64,000 bases of DNA from Bidens hawaiensis (Eukaryota; Streptophyta; Magnoliopsida; Asterales; Asteraceae). Of this stretch, positions 35,017 through 47,200 are shown in pieces. Numbering within the stretch: position 1 is the first letter of the stretch; every line of letters starts with the position of its first letter. The translations under genes were made by a program, and so were the position numbers. The stretch is taken from assembly GCA_021521415.1 (NCBI GenBank), contig JAIQDT010000831.1:310001-374000 (forward strand). The letters are read 5' to 3'. Below the pieces are notes generated by a model that saw nothing but the letters and a program-made list of their open reading frames with translations, searched no databases and had not been told where the DNA came from.

Positions 35017-37035
35017 TATATCATGTATGCCATCCTTTTATTATATTCAACCAAACAAGTAATGGGTTGATGTTTGACAAAATAGACTTGGCTTTTCAAC
35101 CTAGACACAAATGGGCCAACAAGTGAAGAAGAAAAATATTTGTGTTTATCCTCCCAACTTCTCCATGACCTCCCTTTTATATAGATTTTATTCAATGAAC
35201 TTTGACTCCCACCTTCATTGTGGGAGGCTAGAAACTTCAAAAAGTTAATAGTTTGGGCATTCTAAATAAAACAACACCTATGTGTAAACTGATGATTGGA
35301 AAAATTAAAAAATCGGGTTGTAGATAAAACACCACTGATTTGGGTTTAAGGAAACTTCACAAATTTTAACAAAGTTTATTTGTATACTGATGCTTGAAAA
35401 TGATCTAGCATCTTATGTCAACTGTTTTGAGTCTTTTGACATTTGTGATCTGTAAGAGCTTCAACATGATGTTTGGTAGATTATTAAATTTGAACCCGCT
35501 AACTTTTGCTACAATGTCACAAATTAGGTTACACCACACCGATCTGTTGCTCAGTATCAAACCATAATCTCAATCCTTTGCTAGATGACAAACTATATAT
35601 GTTTTTGCCAAGTTATCATACTTCATTCGTTCGGGTATGATAAACACAGCCGAAACCGACCCACAAAAAATCGGCTTTCAGTAAATGGTTAACCAAACTT
35701 CGATTTTGAGTTCGATTGGGTTCCTTATACTAGTCACTGGTCGGGCTTTTTGAAAAAATATATATGAATACTCATACAAATACTTCAGACATAAACTAAA
35801 CGTAAACATAACATATCAATGAGAAAACCAAGGTCCAATTGCATAACAAAAAGAACTAGTTTTATACCCGTTCGGTGGACGGGTTGCTTAAGATCATAAC
35901 GCCATAACCATCTTTCTTTTTTCTTTGTATTCTAAAAGATAACAGTATTTGTTAATAAACTTCAAAGATTTTCTCCAATTATTTCATTGCTTATTCTTCT
36001 CTTTCTGTCACAAAATTATCCGGCGACCGGAAATTTAACATAATAATATATGACAAAACTCTCTTTAAAGTATAAACAAAATCAAACAAAATAAAATAAT
36101 ATGTCAAATAAAATCACCATCAAAGCTTGCAAAAATGTCACATTCTATAAAGTGTAACATAAGACTCTTAACCAAATATAACATTGTTCTCCTAGACCTC
36201 ATGCCATTTAAGAAAAATAGTAAATGGGTTGACTTATAAAAGTCAAATATAAACTAATTGAAAAGGTTAAAAAAAGTAGAGATACATTTGTAGGTTGTGC
36301 AAGGTATATGTTCGAAGCAATTCGAAACCGACAACATCAGCAAAACTGGAACCGAGGTCTGGACTCATCATTTTCCGGTTCGTGCAAGTTTCGGCTAGTC
36401 AATCAACATGTGCAGAGTCAAAACTGAAGGGATTGCCCATCACTGGTTTTATAAAATGTGTATACTTTTCCTCCCACCGGTCAATTTTGTATGAATATGT
36501 GCATAATGAGCTAAAGAGCTAATTGTACCGTGTTGCCTGAATAGACATTAAAATCCACCAATTTAGAATTTACATAGAGAGATGTTAATTTAGTATAAAG
36601 CTTAACAAAAAAAAAAAGTTACCTTGAAACATTTGGATTGCTTCAGAATTAGAGGTTATAAAGTAGCCTTCTGAACTCAATAAACCCAGTCTTACTCAGC
36701 AACCAACTGATATTGGACCACCTCTAAATTAACTATATAAACAGTCAAAACTCATTATGAAGATGAAAAAAAAATCAAATCACCAACAAATATGCAATTT
36801 ATGATAAAATTGATGAAGATAATATAATTGGTTTAGAAGCTAATCCATACATCCACCTGTTCAACACAACTATGGTCTTGCTTTCCTGCTTTTTTAGTGC
36901 AGTATTTAAAATAAAAGACCAAATGAGAATACAATTACCAACTGACCAAATGCTATGATATTCTTTAAAGTCAAGTGTTATAGGTATAGAATTAAAATTG
37001 ATGCATTGTACCACATATGTTACCTTCACCCTAGA
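35017..37035. other. Intergenic or intronic AT-rich DNA left of element B
   Basis: No gene recognised. Several minus-strand stretches have acceptor-like and donor-like borders with short open frames (for example around 36520-36660 and 36850-36895), but they do not join into a convincing gene. Confidence 0.3.
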
Positions 37036-37040
37036 CGTAC

Positions 37041-38008
37041 TGAAGAGGTAGGTCCCAGCAGAGCCCAGTTGGACCCGCAAGACTCACCTTGAACAGGGAC
37101 GTCTGCGCAATGACCAACTGCTCCAGCAGGACCCACCATGCTCAAAGAACCTTACGCGCAGTACGCCAGCTGTACCCGCAGGGAAAGCCTCCCAATGGTG
37201 AAGTACCCCGCCTGTTCCCGCAGCTGCGGATACAAGCCATCAGGGAAGGCTACCCGCACTAACAGCAAGGCTACACGCACAAGGCATTCGTTACTTCAGT
37301 AGTCACATGAAGGAATGAGCAAGGCGGGAACACTCCCGCCTAAATGAGCCAGTCCGTATGCTTCTGGAAGGTCTTTCGTACTATACCTACTAAGGTATGG
37401 GCGGAACAGACAGTTTGACCAGAGCAGCCCATGAACTAATCACAGGGTGACAGCTCACCGACAACAATACGAGGAGGAGCACCCTCTAGTACTGTTTGTC
37501 ACTATTAGCCGCTGCCTACTCACCAACCCTTACGATGGAACGTGCGCAGCCTACAGTTGGTGGAACAGTGCGTAGCCGGCAGTAAAGGAACAGTATACAG
37601 CCGACCTTATTACTGTTGGCCGTAACCTATCCACCAACCAGCATGGCCTGTGCGTAGTCCACTGTTGGTAGAACAGGAATACTATTCAGCCGGCTGTACC
37701 TGCTTGGAAGCCTACCTTCGGCTATAAATACTCCAACACCTTGGAATGGTAAGGACATCATCTGATATCTCAATCTTATCTAGCAATCTCTTAATATACA
37801 CTTATATTCAGAGCAATCTAGTCTGATTCTCACGCCGGAGGGTGGTCACAAGGAGGAACCCCCCCTTCTCAGTGACGAGCTTACGGTGTCTGTTTTGCAG
37901 GTCCCCTGAAGAACAACCTTCTCTGCTAGACCTCATTCTCGTGGGAAACATTACTTAACCCCCCAGATTATCTATAATCTGCCCGTGGGTTCACCTAGTG
38001 TTTCTTCA
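37041..38008 (+). repeat. 5' LTR of element B (968 bp)
   Basis: It starts TGAAGAGGTAGG and ends TGTTTCTTCA, matching the termini of element A although most of the interior differs. TATA box GCTATAAATA at about 37731-37740; conserved block GATTCTCACGCCGGAGGGT at 37825-37843. Confidence 0.95.
37731..37740 (+). promoter_or_regulatory. TATA box of the element B LTR promoter
   Basis: GCTATAAATA, about 270 bp before the LTR end, in the same relation to the conserved R-region block as in element A. Confidence 0.7.
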
Positions 38009-38023
38009 TTGGCGCCATCCGTG
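38009..38023 (+). other. Primer-binding site of element B
   Basis: TTGGCGCCATCCGTG directly after the LTR; the first 12 bases equal those of element A. The tRNA is not assigned. Confidence 0.7.
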
Positions 38024-38068
38024 CATAAAAGCTAGAACTAATTTAGTTTTTTCAAAATTTCTGAAGAA

Positions 38069-41000
38069 ATGGTTAACGTTACTCCGGTCCCAAGGCCAGT
38101 AACCGACCAAGAAACCCCGGTAACCACAACCCCAGCACCTGGGGGGAACACCGGCGGTTATACAAATCTTACGAACACTACCCCGACTACCCAAGCCGGG
38201 GCAAGTGCAGTAAATATTCCACTGGGGTTCACTGATGCCCAGTTGGAAAAACGAACGAGGGCCCCTCGCCAAACACTAGATCAAGTGAAGGCGTGGGCCG
38301 AAGCACGTCAAAGAGAGTTCCAAGCTGAATTGGATGAATGCTTGCATTCAGTTCAACCGGCTGACGAATTCAGCAGTACTCGCCAACAGCTCAATATGAA
38401 CAGCGAGTGCGAGTACTCAGACGAGGAGAGAGAAGAATCCGATACCGACGCAAACCCTCGCCATAAGGCGAAAGGGAAGCGTAAGGAAACGGACTTCCAG
38501 CAAAAAAGGAATTTTGGGGAAGCTTTTAAACCAACAAATGCGGAGAGAAACCCGCGTGACTTCTCAAAAACCTTTAGGCCAACTGCTACAAATGCAGGAA
38601 AGTCAAAGTTCGCAAGGGACATTGCGGAAGCAATCGCCCCGAGAAGTGCCAAGCAAATGTCCAACATTGGCACTTATGATGGTCTATCCGACCCAGACGA
38701 CCACTTGAACAGATTCATTGCGGGGGCAACCGTCAGTAACTGGACGGAACCCACGTGGTGTTATATGTTCCAGATGACTCTGGTTGGAGCGGCCAGGGCA
38801 TGGTTCGACCGTTTACCGGTCCACCACATATATGACTGGGCGGACTTTCAGAACAAGTTCAGCCAGCACTTCAGCCAACAGAGGAAATACACTGAAGAAC
38901 AGTGGACGATCCTCAACTGCGTTAGAGAGGAGGATGAATCTTTATTAGACTTCATCACCCGCTTTAACTCCAAAAAGCTAAGTCTCGGCAACGTAAGTGA
39001 AGATCTTGTTCGCGCCGCTTTCATCCAAGGCGCCGAATACCCGGAGCTTATCCGCACATTGACGGGTAAGGATGGCATGCCATCAACATGGGATGCCATC
39101 ATGACGGCGGCCAAGCGCTTTGCCGAGACGGAGAAGCAACTGGGAAGGGATCTTCCCCAGAGTACACACCTCTACACGCAGAGGACAAGAGAGAACAATG
39201 TCCGGATCGCCCGGCAGAACAAAAAGAGGAAGCTAGGTATCTGGCAGTCAAGGGTAAACTTTGACACCTCATCCAGCTCTCACCCTCTTGTTGGCAGAAG
39301 AAATCACACACACCCTTCAAGCCAAAAGCACCGGTGGACGCCACTCACCAAAAGCGTCACGGAGATATTTGCCACTGAAAAGCTACCGTGGCCAAAAGCT
39401 CCAGTGATCCGGCACCGACCTAATGCGGATCAGAGCAAATCCTGTGACTTCCACGGGACAAAAGGTCATGGTACGGAAGAGTGTACATCCTTGAAGGATA
39501 TTGTTGAAGCATTCGTCAAGGATGGAAGACTGGCACACCTGGTGGCATCAATCAAGAAGGGAGGACGGAACGACAACCGGTACCGAGGCAACGGACGAAA
39601 GCCCGTTGACATCAGCATCAACATGGTTCATGGCAACATCAGAGGAAGAAAAAGGCGAACGCCGGAACCATGTGCGTGGAAGGAAGCTGAGGTGCGCTTC
39701 CCGCGAGTGCCAGGAGGACCCAGCAAAGAAGGCCCTATCGTCATCAAAAGCCAGCTGGGGCACTACATCACTTCTCGCACTCTTGCTGACAACGGCGCCT
39801 CGTCAACGGTGATGTACAGGCAGTTCTTCGACAAGCTAGATGACGAAGACAAAGAACGCCTGGAAACGATCTGCGCCTCGATGGAAGGGTTTGATGGCAG
39901 CACAAACACCCCCCTGGGTATCCTATCTTTCCCCGTCACTCTTACAGATGGAAAACACTCCCGCACAGAAGATGTGGACTTTGTCGTGATGAGGAAGCCA
40001 CACCACACGTACGACATTCTCTTCGGGAGAGACGGGATGGCAAGATTCAACGCCGTGGTATCCTCAGTCCACGGCATGATGGGATGGCCAACAGCTGAGG
40101 GTGTAGCGATGATCACCGGCATTCCCCAGGTATGCATCGCATCTGTCTCATCTAAACCCAAACCAAAGATGGCTAAACCAACCATCACCGAACCAGAAAG
40201 ATGGGCCTTCAACGGCAAGTACCCTGACCAGGCCGTAACCATTGGCCCAACAATTGTTGATCCCACACGCACCTTACTTAAGCGCTTATTACAAAAGAAC
40301 GCTGACATCTTCGCGTGGACACCAGCTGACATGACTGGTGTACCCCGAAGTAAGGCAGAGCATAAGCTAAAATGCGATCCGGCTGTTACGCCGGTCGTAC
40401 AAAAGCGCAGAGTAATGGGGCCAGAACAAACTAACGCGTGTAGAACCCAAGTCAAGGAACTCCTTGACGCAGGCATCTTACGCGTTAGTAGATATCAAAC
40501 TTGGGTTGCAAATCCCGTTATGGTACCGAAGAATGACAAACAATGGCGCATGTGCATAGATTTCAAGGATTTGAACAAAGCATGCCCCAAAGATTGTTAT
40601 CCGTTACCTGAAATTGATCTTAAGGTGGATTCGTTGGCACCATTCCGCCTTAAATGCTTCCTGGACGCGTATAAGGGGTACCATCAAATCCACATGGCCG
40701 TTGATGATCAGGAAAAAACCGCTTTTCGGACGCCCGATGGCACATTTTGTTATCAAATGATGCCATTCGGACTTAAGAATGCCGGGTCCACATACCAACG
40801 CCTGATGGACAAAGAGTTCCATTCCCAAATTGGGAGGAACTTGGAAGTCTACATGGATGACTTGGTCATCAAAAGCCCTGACCCAGAAGCGATGTTGAAA
40901 GACATCGAAGAAACTTTCAACACGCTCAGGAAGATAAACATGAAGCTCAACCCGAGCAAGTGTGCCTTTGGAATGGAAGAAGGGAAGTTCTTGGGGGTCA

Positions 41001-43426
41001 TCGTCACTAAAGATGGCTTCAGAGCGAACCCTGAAAAGGTCGAAGCCATTATCAAAATGGAATCACCTACTACCATCAAACAGGCTCAGACACTGAATGG
41101 ACGACTAGTGGCACTTAATCGCTTTTTGGCAAACCACGCGGATAAGTCGTTTCCATTCGTGTCAACATTGAGAAACTGTTTAAAGAAAACGCACTTCCGC
41201 TGGACACCAGAAGCGGAAGCAGCTTTTCAGGAGATTCGGTCACGCTTGATCGAACTCCCAACGCTGATAGCACCAAAAGCGGGAGAGGAGTTAATCCTAT
41301 ACCTTTCCGCAACTGATAGAGCAATCGGGGCAGTCCTGCTAGTAGAACGAAAAGGCATCCAGATGCCAATCTATTCCGTCAGCCGTATCCTAACAGACGT
41401 AGAAACCCGGTACTCTACCCTCGAAAAATTAGTCTTAGCACTTATACACGCTTCACGCAGGTTAAGACGATATTTCCAGGGTCACCCAATCCCCATTCTC
41501 TCCAACTTCAAACTTGCAAACGTTCTAGGCAAACCCGAGTTATCGGGACGCCTAGCCAAATGGGCAATTGAGTTGGGGGAATTCGCGATAAAGTATAAGC
41601 CAAGACCAGCCATAAAAGGCCAGGTTCTGGCCGACTTTATTGCAGAAGTGCCTGCATCGAGGGAAAAAGAGTGCCAGGAAGAGGCTCAACCCTCTCCAGC
41701 ACAAGACATCAATGATGTCTGGCGACTCCACACTGATGGGGCAGCCAATAACGAGGGTTCAGGCGCAGGGCTAAAGCTAACCAACCCAGCGGGCCAAGAA
41801 TACACTTACGCTATTCGATTGGATTTTCCAAGTACGAATAACGAAGCCGAGTATGAGGCATTCCTGGCTGGGCTGAGAATTGCGCGTAAGATGGGAGTGA
41901 AAAACTTGGAAGCCCACGTGGATTCCATGTTAGTAGCCAATCAAATCAACGGGACGTACACGGCCGTGAACGACACAATGGCCCTGTACCTCGCACAAGC
42001 AAAATCCCTTATGTGCGATTTCAATGACTGCAAAGTCATACACGTCAAGCGAAGTGAAAACAAATCTGCGGATGCGTTAAGCAAGCTTGCATCATTAGCC
42101 TTCACCCACTTAGGAAAGGATATCCGCATTGAACTCCTCGAGACACCATCGGTCCCGCACAAGGAAATTTGTGTCATCCAAACATGCACGGAAACGTGGA
42201 TGACACCAATAATAAAATACCTAGCGGCAGGTACACTACCGGAGTCCAAAACACAGGCAAGAAAACTACGCTGTAAAGAACTGAATTATCAACTCATCGA
42301 TGACATCCTATACAGACGTAACCTTCTTGGCCTACTCTTAAGATGCGTGGACAACCAAGATGCTGACTACCTCCTAAGGGAAGTACACGAAGGCATCTGT
42401 GGAGTACACGCAGGTCCCCGCGCTGTTGTAGCCAAGCTAAACAACGCGGGATACTTTTGGCCGGGGATGCATACGGATGCACTGGCATACATCAGAAAAT
42501 GCAGGTCTTGCCAGCTTTACGCACCCAACACGCACCGCCCGAAGAATGAACTTGTTCCAGTCACTTCTTCATGGCCATTTCAGAAGTGGGCCATCGATGT
42601 GACAGGCCCATTTCCTACAGCAGCAGGAAATGTTCAGTTCCTAGTGGTAGCCATCGACTACTTCACCAAGTGGATAGAAGCAAAACCTTTAGCCCAAACA
42701 ACCGCGAAACATATCAAAAAATTTATTTGGGAATTTATTATTTGTCGTTTTGGACTTCCACAGAATTTGGTGAGCGATAACGGCACCAACTTTGCTGACA
42801 AGAAGCTACAACAGTGGCTGAAAGAACTTCAAATCACCCACACCTTTACCTCAGTGGCACACCCGCAAGGTAATGGTGAGGTGGAAAGAGCAAATAAGAG
42901 CATCGTCGAAGGCATAAAGAAAAGACTATTGGAACACAGATCCGGCTGGGTGGACGAGCTTCCGCACGTCCTTTGGGCAAACAGAACGCTGAAGAAGGCC
43001 AGTACGGGAGAAACCCCGTTCAGCCTCACTTATGGCACTGAAGCCATGGTCCCGGTCGAAATTGGTTTACCCTCACCAAGGGTCTTGATTCAGCCAGAAG
43101 ACAATGATGCGGAAAGACGGTTGGACCTTATGCTAACCGAGGAACGCAGAGACTTAGCCGCAGTGCGTGAAGAAAACTACAAGCGACAAATGCAAAAGTA
43201 CTACAACACGCGGGTAAAACTCTGCAACTTCAATGTAGGAGACTACATACTGCGTAACAACGAGGCTTCGAACCAAGAACGCCCAGGAAAGCTGGCCCCG
43301 GTCTGGGAAGGGCCATATATTATCAAAGAAGTCCTGGGAAAGGGCGCATACCGGCTCGAAAGGCTCGATGGCACTCCCATCCCAAGAACATGGAACGGAG
43401 CTCAATTACGCAAATGTTATATGTAG
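38069..43426 (+). CDS. Gag-Pol polyprotein of element B, 1785 aa, intact
   Basis: A single open frame from ATG 38069 encodes the structural and replication proteins of a Tat-lineage retrotransposon. Order by residue: gag domain about 205-350 (WFDRLPVHHIYDW, FIQGAEYPELIRTL), a CCHC-like knuckle CDFHGTKGHGTEEC near 458, protease with DNGAS near 573, and RT from about 800 with YMDDLVIKS near 928. RNase H follows around 1050-1190, then a second, archaeal-type RNase H beginning HTDGAANNEGSG near 1221 with NNEAEYEAFLAGLR. Integrase has its HHCC zinc domain near 1437-1475 and the catalytic residues of WAIDVTGP, VSDNGTNF and GEVERAN near 1507, 1568 and 1603. There is no chromodomain, as expected for Tat. 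Protease D-N-G in place of D-T/S-G is common in this lineage. No stop or frameshift is visible. Processing and a frameshift-free gag/pol ratio mechanism are not evident from sequence. Confidence 0.96.
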   Translation: MVNVTPVPRPVTDQETPVTTTPAPGGNTGGYTNLTNTTPTTQAGASAVNIPLGFTDAQLEKRTRAPRQTLDQVKAWAEARQREFQAELDECLHSVQPADEFSSTRQQLNMNSECEYSDEEREESDTDANPRHKAKGKRKETDFQQKRNFGEAFKPTNAERNPRDFSKTFRPTATNAGKSKFARDIAEAIAPRSAKQMSNIGTYDGLSDPDDHLNRFIAGATVSNWTEPTWCYMFQMTLVGAARAWFDRLPVHHIYDWADFQNKFSQHFSQQRKYTEEQWTILNCVREEDESLLDFITRFNSKKLSLGNVSEDLVRAAFIQGAEYPELIRTLTGKDGMPSTWDAIMTAAKRFAETEKQLGRDLPQSTHLYTQRTRENNVRIARQNKKRKLGIWQSRVNFDTSSSSHPLVGRRNHTHPSSQKHRWTPLTKSVTEIFATEKLPWPKAPVIRHRPNADQSKSCDFHGTKGHGTEECTSLKDIVEAFVKDGRLAHLVASIKKGGRNDNRYRGNGRKPVDISINMVHGNIRGRKRRTPEPCAWKEAEVRFPRVPGGPSKEGPIVIKSQLGHYITSRTLADNGASSTVMYRQFFDKLDDEDKERLETICASMEGFDGSTNTPLGILSFPVTLTDGKHSRTEDVDFVVMRKPHHTYDILFGRDGMARFNAVVSSVHGMMGWPTAEGVAMITGIPQVCIASVSSKPKPKMAKPTITEPERWAFNGKYPDQAVTIGPTIVDPTRTLLKRLLQKNADIFAWTPADMTGVPRSKAEHKLKCDPAVTPVVQKRRVMGPEQTNACRTQVKELLDAGILRVSRYQTWVANPVMVPKNDKQWRMCIDFKDLNKACPKDCYPLPEIDLKVDSLAPFRLKCFLDAYKGYHQIHMAVDDQEKTAFRTPDGTFCYQMMPFGLKNAGSTYQRLMDKEFHSQIGRNLEVYMDDLVIKSPDPEAMLKDIEETFNTLRKINMKLNPSKCAFGMEEGKFLGVIVTKDGFRANPEKVEAIIKMESPTTIKQAQTLNGRLVALNRFLANHADKSFPFVSTLRNCLKKTHFRWTPEAEAAFQEIRSRLIELPTLIAPKAGEELILYLSATDRAIGAVLLVERKGIQMPIYSVSRILTDVETRYSTLEKLVLALIHASRRLRRYFQGHPIPILSNFKLANVLGKPELSGRLAKWAIELGEFAIKYKPRPAIKGQVLADFIAEVPASREKECQEEAQPSPAQDINDVWRLHTDGAANNEGSGAGLKLTNPAGQEYTYAIRLDFPSTNNEAEYEAFLAGLRIARKMGVKNLEAHVDSMLVANQINGTYTAVNDTMALYLAQAKSLMCDFNDCKVIHVKRSENKSADALSKLASLAFTHLGKDIRIELLETPSVPHKEICVIQTCTETWMTPIIKYLAAGTLPESKTQARKLRCKELNYQLIDDILYRRNLLGLLLRCVDNQDADYLLREVHEGICGVHAGPRAVVAKLNNAGYFWPGMHTDALAYIRKCRSCQLYAPNTHRPKNELVPVTSSWPFQKWAIDVTGPFPTAAGNVQFLVVAIDYFTKWIEAKPLAQTTAKHIKKFIWEFIICRFGLPQNLVSDNGTNFADKKLQQWLKELQITHTFTSVAHPQGNGEVERANKSIVEGIKKRLLEHRSGWVDELPHVLWANRTLKKASTGETPFSLTYGTEAMVPVEIGLPSPRVLIQPEDNDAERRLDLMLTEERRDLAAVREENYKRQMQKYYNTRVKLCNFNVGDYILRNNEASNQERPGKLAPVWEGPYIIKEVLGKGAYRLERLDGTPIPRTWNGAQLRKCYM

Positions 43427-44236
43427 ATCAATTCCAAACTTGTAAAGAAAAGGCCTAGAGCCACTTCTAATGGAAATGATTCTCCTTTCACAATGTGTTG
43501 ATAGCCTTACATTTCTACTTATGAACTTCCCACACTGGTGCCGGTATTCACCGCATAAATGGGGGAAGAAGTAAGTCATTACGTGTGGAAGGCGGCAAAA
43601 CCCGCATAAACACAACGCTAAAAATAAGGAAAACCTACACGCAGGTCAGATGTAAGTAAAGTTTAGCCTTCCTTGTAAATGCAAGTGACGGTCTTACCCG
43701 CACAATCACGAACAAGGAAGCAAAACTTCAACCTATCATCTACCACGTTCAAAGGTTAACTTATTCTGAACACTTAGAAATTTCAAAAAAGGATGAGGAA
43801 AACCTACACGCAGGTCAGATATGGGTAAAGTTTAGCCATCCTACTAAGTGCAAGTGACGGTCCTACCCGCACAATCACGAAAGAGGAAGCAAAACTTCAC
43901 ACCTATTATCTACCACGTTCAAAGGTTAACTTATCCTCAGAAAAGATGAGGAAAACTTCCACGCAGGTCAGATATAAGTAAAGTTAAGCCATCCTACTAA
44001 GTGTAAGTGACAGTCATACCCGCACAATCACGAAAGAGGAAGCGAAACAAACTTATAATTTACCACGTTAAAAAGTTAACTTATCTAAGTACTAAAGAAA
44101 TTACTAAGTTAGATCAAAACATGCGTAAAATAAACAAGGCAAAGAACAAACACAATCTTTATTTCATCAAATTCAAATATTACAAAGCTATACAAAAGCA
44201 AAAATCTATGCTAATGGTGGAAAGGGATCTTCAGAA
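43427..44236. repeat. Spacer between convergent genes of element B, with a triplicated repeat
   Basis: A unit of 153-169 bp starting AGGAAAACCTACACGCAGG occurs three times, at 43627, 43796 and 43949. Each contains GTGACGGTC(T/C)TACCCGCAC, AATCACGAA and CTACCACGTTCAAAGGTTAAC. It separates the stop of gag-pol from the stop of the antisense gene (44237), as in element A but with unrelated repeat sequence. Confidence 0.88.
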
Positions 44237-47200
44237 TCAAGCTTCAGGACCACTTCCACTTGGACCCGCTCCATCAGTAGAGCGTGGTGGTTCAAGGAAG
44301 GCTTTAAGAATAGCTAGCCCATCATCAGCGGCAGCGACTTCGTTCACCTTCTCCATCACAGGATGCGAGAAGGCGGCATACTGGTTCACTGCTTGGTCGT
44401 AAATAGCTTCAGTATCCACGTCGTACAAAGGGAAGTTGGAAGGCGGGATGCCTTTCTCAACGAACCCTAGACCAAGCAGGAAGCCGGCCTTTTCCCCATC
44501 CTCATGAGAAGCGTTAAGGGTTGCGCTCATAGCATCGTCATAAGACGTCTCTGAGAAGACCCGATGCACAACCTACAAAGAAAAAAAAATACAAGTATCA
44601 GAACCTTTTCTATTTATAAAGAAAAGCGTGAAGACATGAAGTTGACTTACCTGAGACAACGCTTCTCGAAGAAGCCATTCCTTGGCAACCAGGGCTTCTT
44701 GGAGGGCAGCTTGAGCTTCGTTACGGGCGCGATCGGCTTCACTCTTGTTGAGGTTGGCAAGCAACACTTCTTTAGCCGCAGCCTCTTCGACGCCCTTCAG
44801 CTTACGCTCAGCATGGTCAAGCACCCCCCTCTGGTCCAGGATTTCTTGGAGTTTTTTGGCGTCTTCCATCGCCAAGGCATCATGAGCCTGCTGGAGAGCC
44901 TCTAATTTGGCTTTAAGTTCTTCATTCTCCACGCGTAGAGGCTCAGCAACAGCTTCAGCCTTGGTGGCCCTCTCGGTTGCGTTCCTCGCAGTTTCCTTAG
45001 CCAGCCGAAGCTGTTCATTAACAGCTTGGGCAGCCTTGGAACGGGCCTCGAGTCGTGCCTGAACTTCAACCTTGAGGGCCTTGAAGGCCTTCTCCTTTTC
45101 CGCAGCTACGGCGGAAAGCCTTTGGTTCTCCTCCCGGATAGCCCGCGCCTGAGCCACTTCTTTAAGGCGAGCTGCTTTTAACTTGTCGTTTTCACGACAA
45201 AGCAGCTCGACACGCGGCTGCATCCGGGCCAGGAGAACCCGAAGCTCATTGGTTAGCCTACCCTCCTGGTAGCTAGCCATGGCTTCCCCCAACTCACTAC
45301 TGGGAGCAGCGTGGCGAGCCCATTCCACGCACTCCACAGGGGTACGAAGGGTTGTTCCTCGGCGAATGTTCCATCGTGGAACATACACTTCATTGGAATC
45401 CGACACTGCAAAAAACATAAAGCAGTTAGGAAAAGATGATAAGGAAAAAATATATATAAATGGCCCAAAAGAACCCTACGCACCTGTAGGGTCAATTACA
45501 GGCCGATAGCCGCCGAACCCATCACCTGAACCCAACGGAAATCCATCCAAGAGGTCAGGCAGATGGAAAGGTGGCAGAGATTGGCGAGAAGCCCCATGCG
45601 TACCTGATGGATCGGCCGTCGTTGCCGATGGCGGGGGTATGGTAGCAGCCGCCGCGGTCGCCGCCGCGGAACCCGCAGCAAAAGTCACCGCCGGCTCGGT
45701 GAAAGATGCTGTAAAAATAGCACTCACAGCCGGCGGAGACGTCATCACAACTGGAACAGTCGGCTCAACGGAGTGAGCAACTGAACCAGTGGAAGCAGGC
45801 GCAGGCGCAGCCGCTTGGGTCGTCGCCTCAGGTAGGCTGACCGGGCCTACCGTCATCGGCGGGGAGGTACTCCTCTCCGCTCCACCCTGGAATGCGTCAA
45901 CATCCACGCCTGCACAAAGAAAAGTGTTAAATGATATTAAGCTATGAAGATTAAAGCTAAAGGAAATTTGTACTTACGGGTCTTCTTGAGCCTGAAAGTA
46001 CGGACGGGCGGGGATGAACCCGATGGAGCCGGCCTCTTCACGCCGGTCACCGTTGTCATCCGGGGCTCTTCGGTGACAGTTGTCACAGCCTCCGAAATGG
46101 TGATCTTGTCACCACCGGGATTCCCCGCCACCTCTTCGCTCTCGGTCTCCGAGTCAGACCGAGGCGCTGGATCGGCTGTGGAGGCCACCTTCTCCTTCCC
46201 CTTCCCGCCGGAAGCCTTCTTCTTCCGCACCAACGGAGGACCATCTGCGGATTCCTCATCAGAACATACGATTAGAGGAATTCCAGCAGAGGTTTCAACA
46301 TTGAGGGGTCGAGGGTCGAAGAGCGCCTTACCTGGCCGACGGGCGCTAAGGATCTCATGGCCTAGCGGATAGACCTCCACGAACCGATCCGCCGTTTGTT
46401 CTAGGATGGGCAACTCGTTCTCATCTAGAGCGCGAGTACCCATCCGTGCGGGACCGTCAGCCTCCCGCGGGTTCAGTAGCGACTGCAAGTCGTTCCCCTC
46501 TGAAATAAACAGGAAAGAAGTTAGAAGAAATTCAAAATCAACAAAAGGGAAAAAGGCATACCGTAAGGAACAGAGTTCGAACCGTATTCGAGGACGATCG
46601 GAATCTTGCGCGCATCAGCCTCCTTCCACACCCGGCTCATCCCCAGCATCACCATCCCGGACTCTGCAAACCGGTAAACCGGAGATTGGACCCGAGATAT
46701 CTTCGCAAACCATTCCGCCTCCTGGTAGCTGGAGGCGTGAAGGCTGGGAAGTGCTTGCCCGTTCTTGAATTTCATGGCAATGGGGATGGCGCGAGCGGAT
46801 ATGAAAAAGAACTCCCGCTTCCACGAGCGAAGACTGCGCTCGGTCGCGCAGATCTTTAAACCCTTAATGCGGGTTGTCAACGTGTACCACCCCTGGATGC
46901 ACCTCCAAGTGTAGAAGGTCATCAGGCGGTCAACATAGGGCTCAATGCCCAGTATCCGGCACACCCACTCAAAGTGGCGAATCTTCGCGATCGCCATGGG
47001 GTGCAACTCGGTCAAATGAACACCGTGCCTCTCAAGGACACGGTAAAAAAACTTTGTCAATGGGAACCTAAGATTCCCATAAACAAAGAATGCAGCATAA
47101 ACCCCGATCTTGCCTCTGGGGGCATCGTACACCGTCTGGTGGGGTTCAGGAAACTCAGGCTCGAGAGACTCGAGCATGAACTTCCTGACGACGTACCGAT

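Noticed and set aside
35620..35760. AACCGA/TCGG-rich patch as another hAT MITE
   Set aside because: Composition is similar to the element at 17476, but no 8-bp duplication or terminal inverted repeat could be identified.
36799..37080. A 93-codon minus-strand ORF across the left border of element B
   Set aside because: It begins at TTG inside the LTR and crosses the insertion border; it is a chance fusion.
39785..39799. Protease motif DNGAS in element B taken as an inactivating change
   Set aside because: D-N-G variants are widespread in Tat-like Gypsy proteases, and the rest of the polyprotein is intact.
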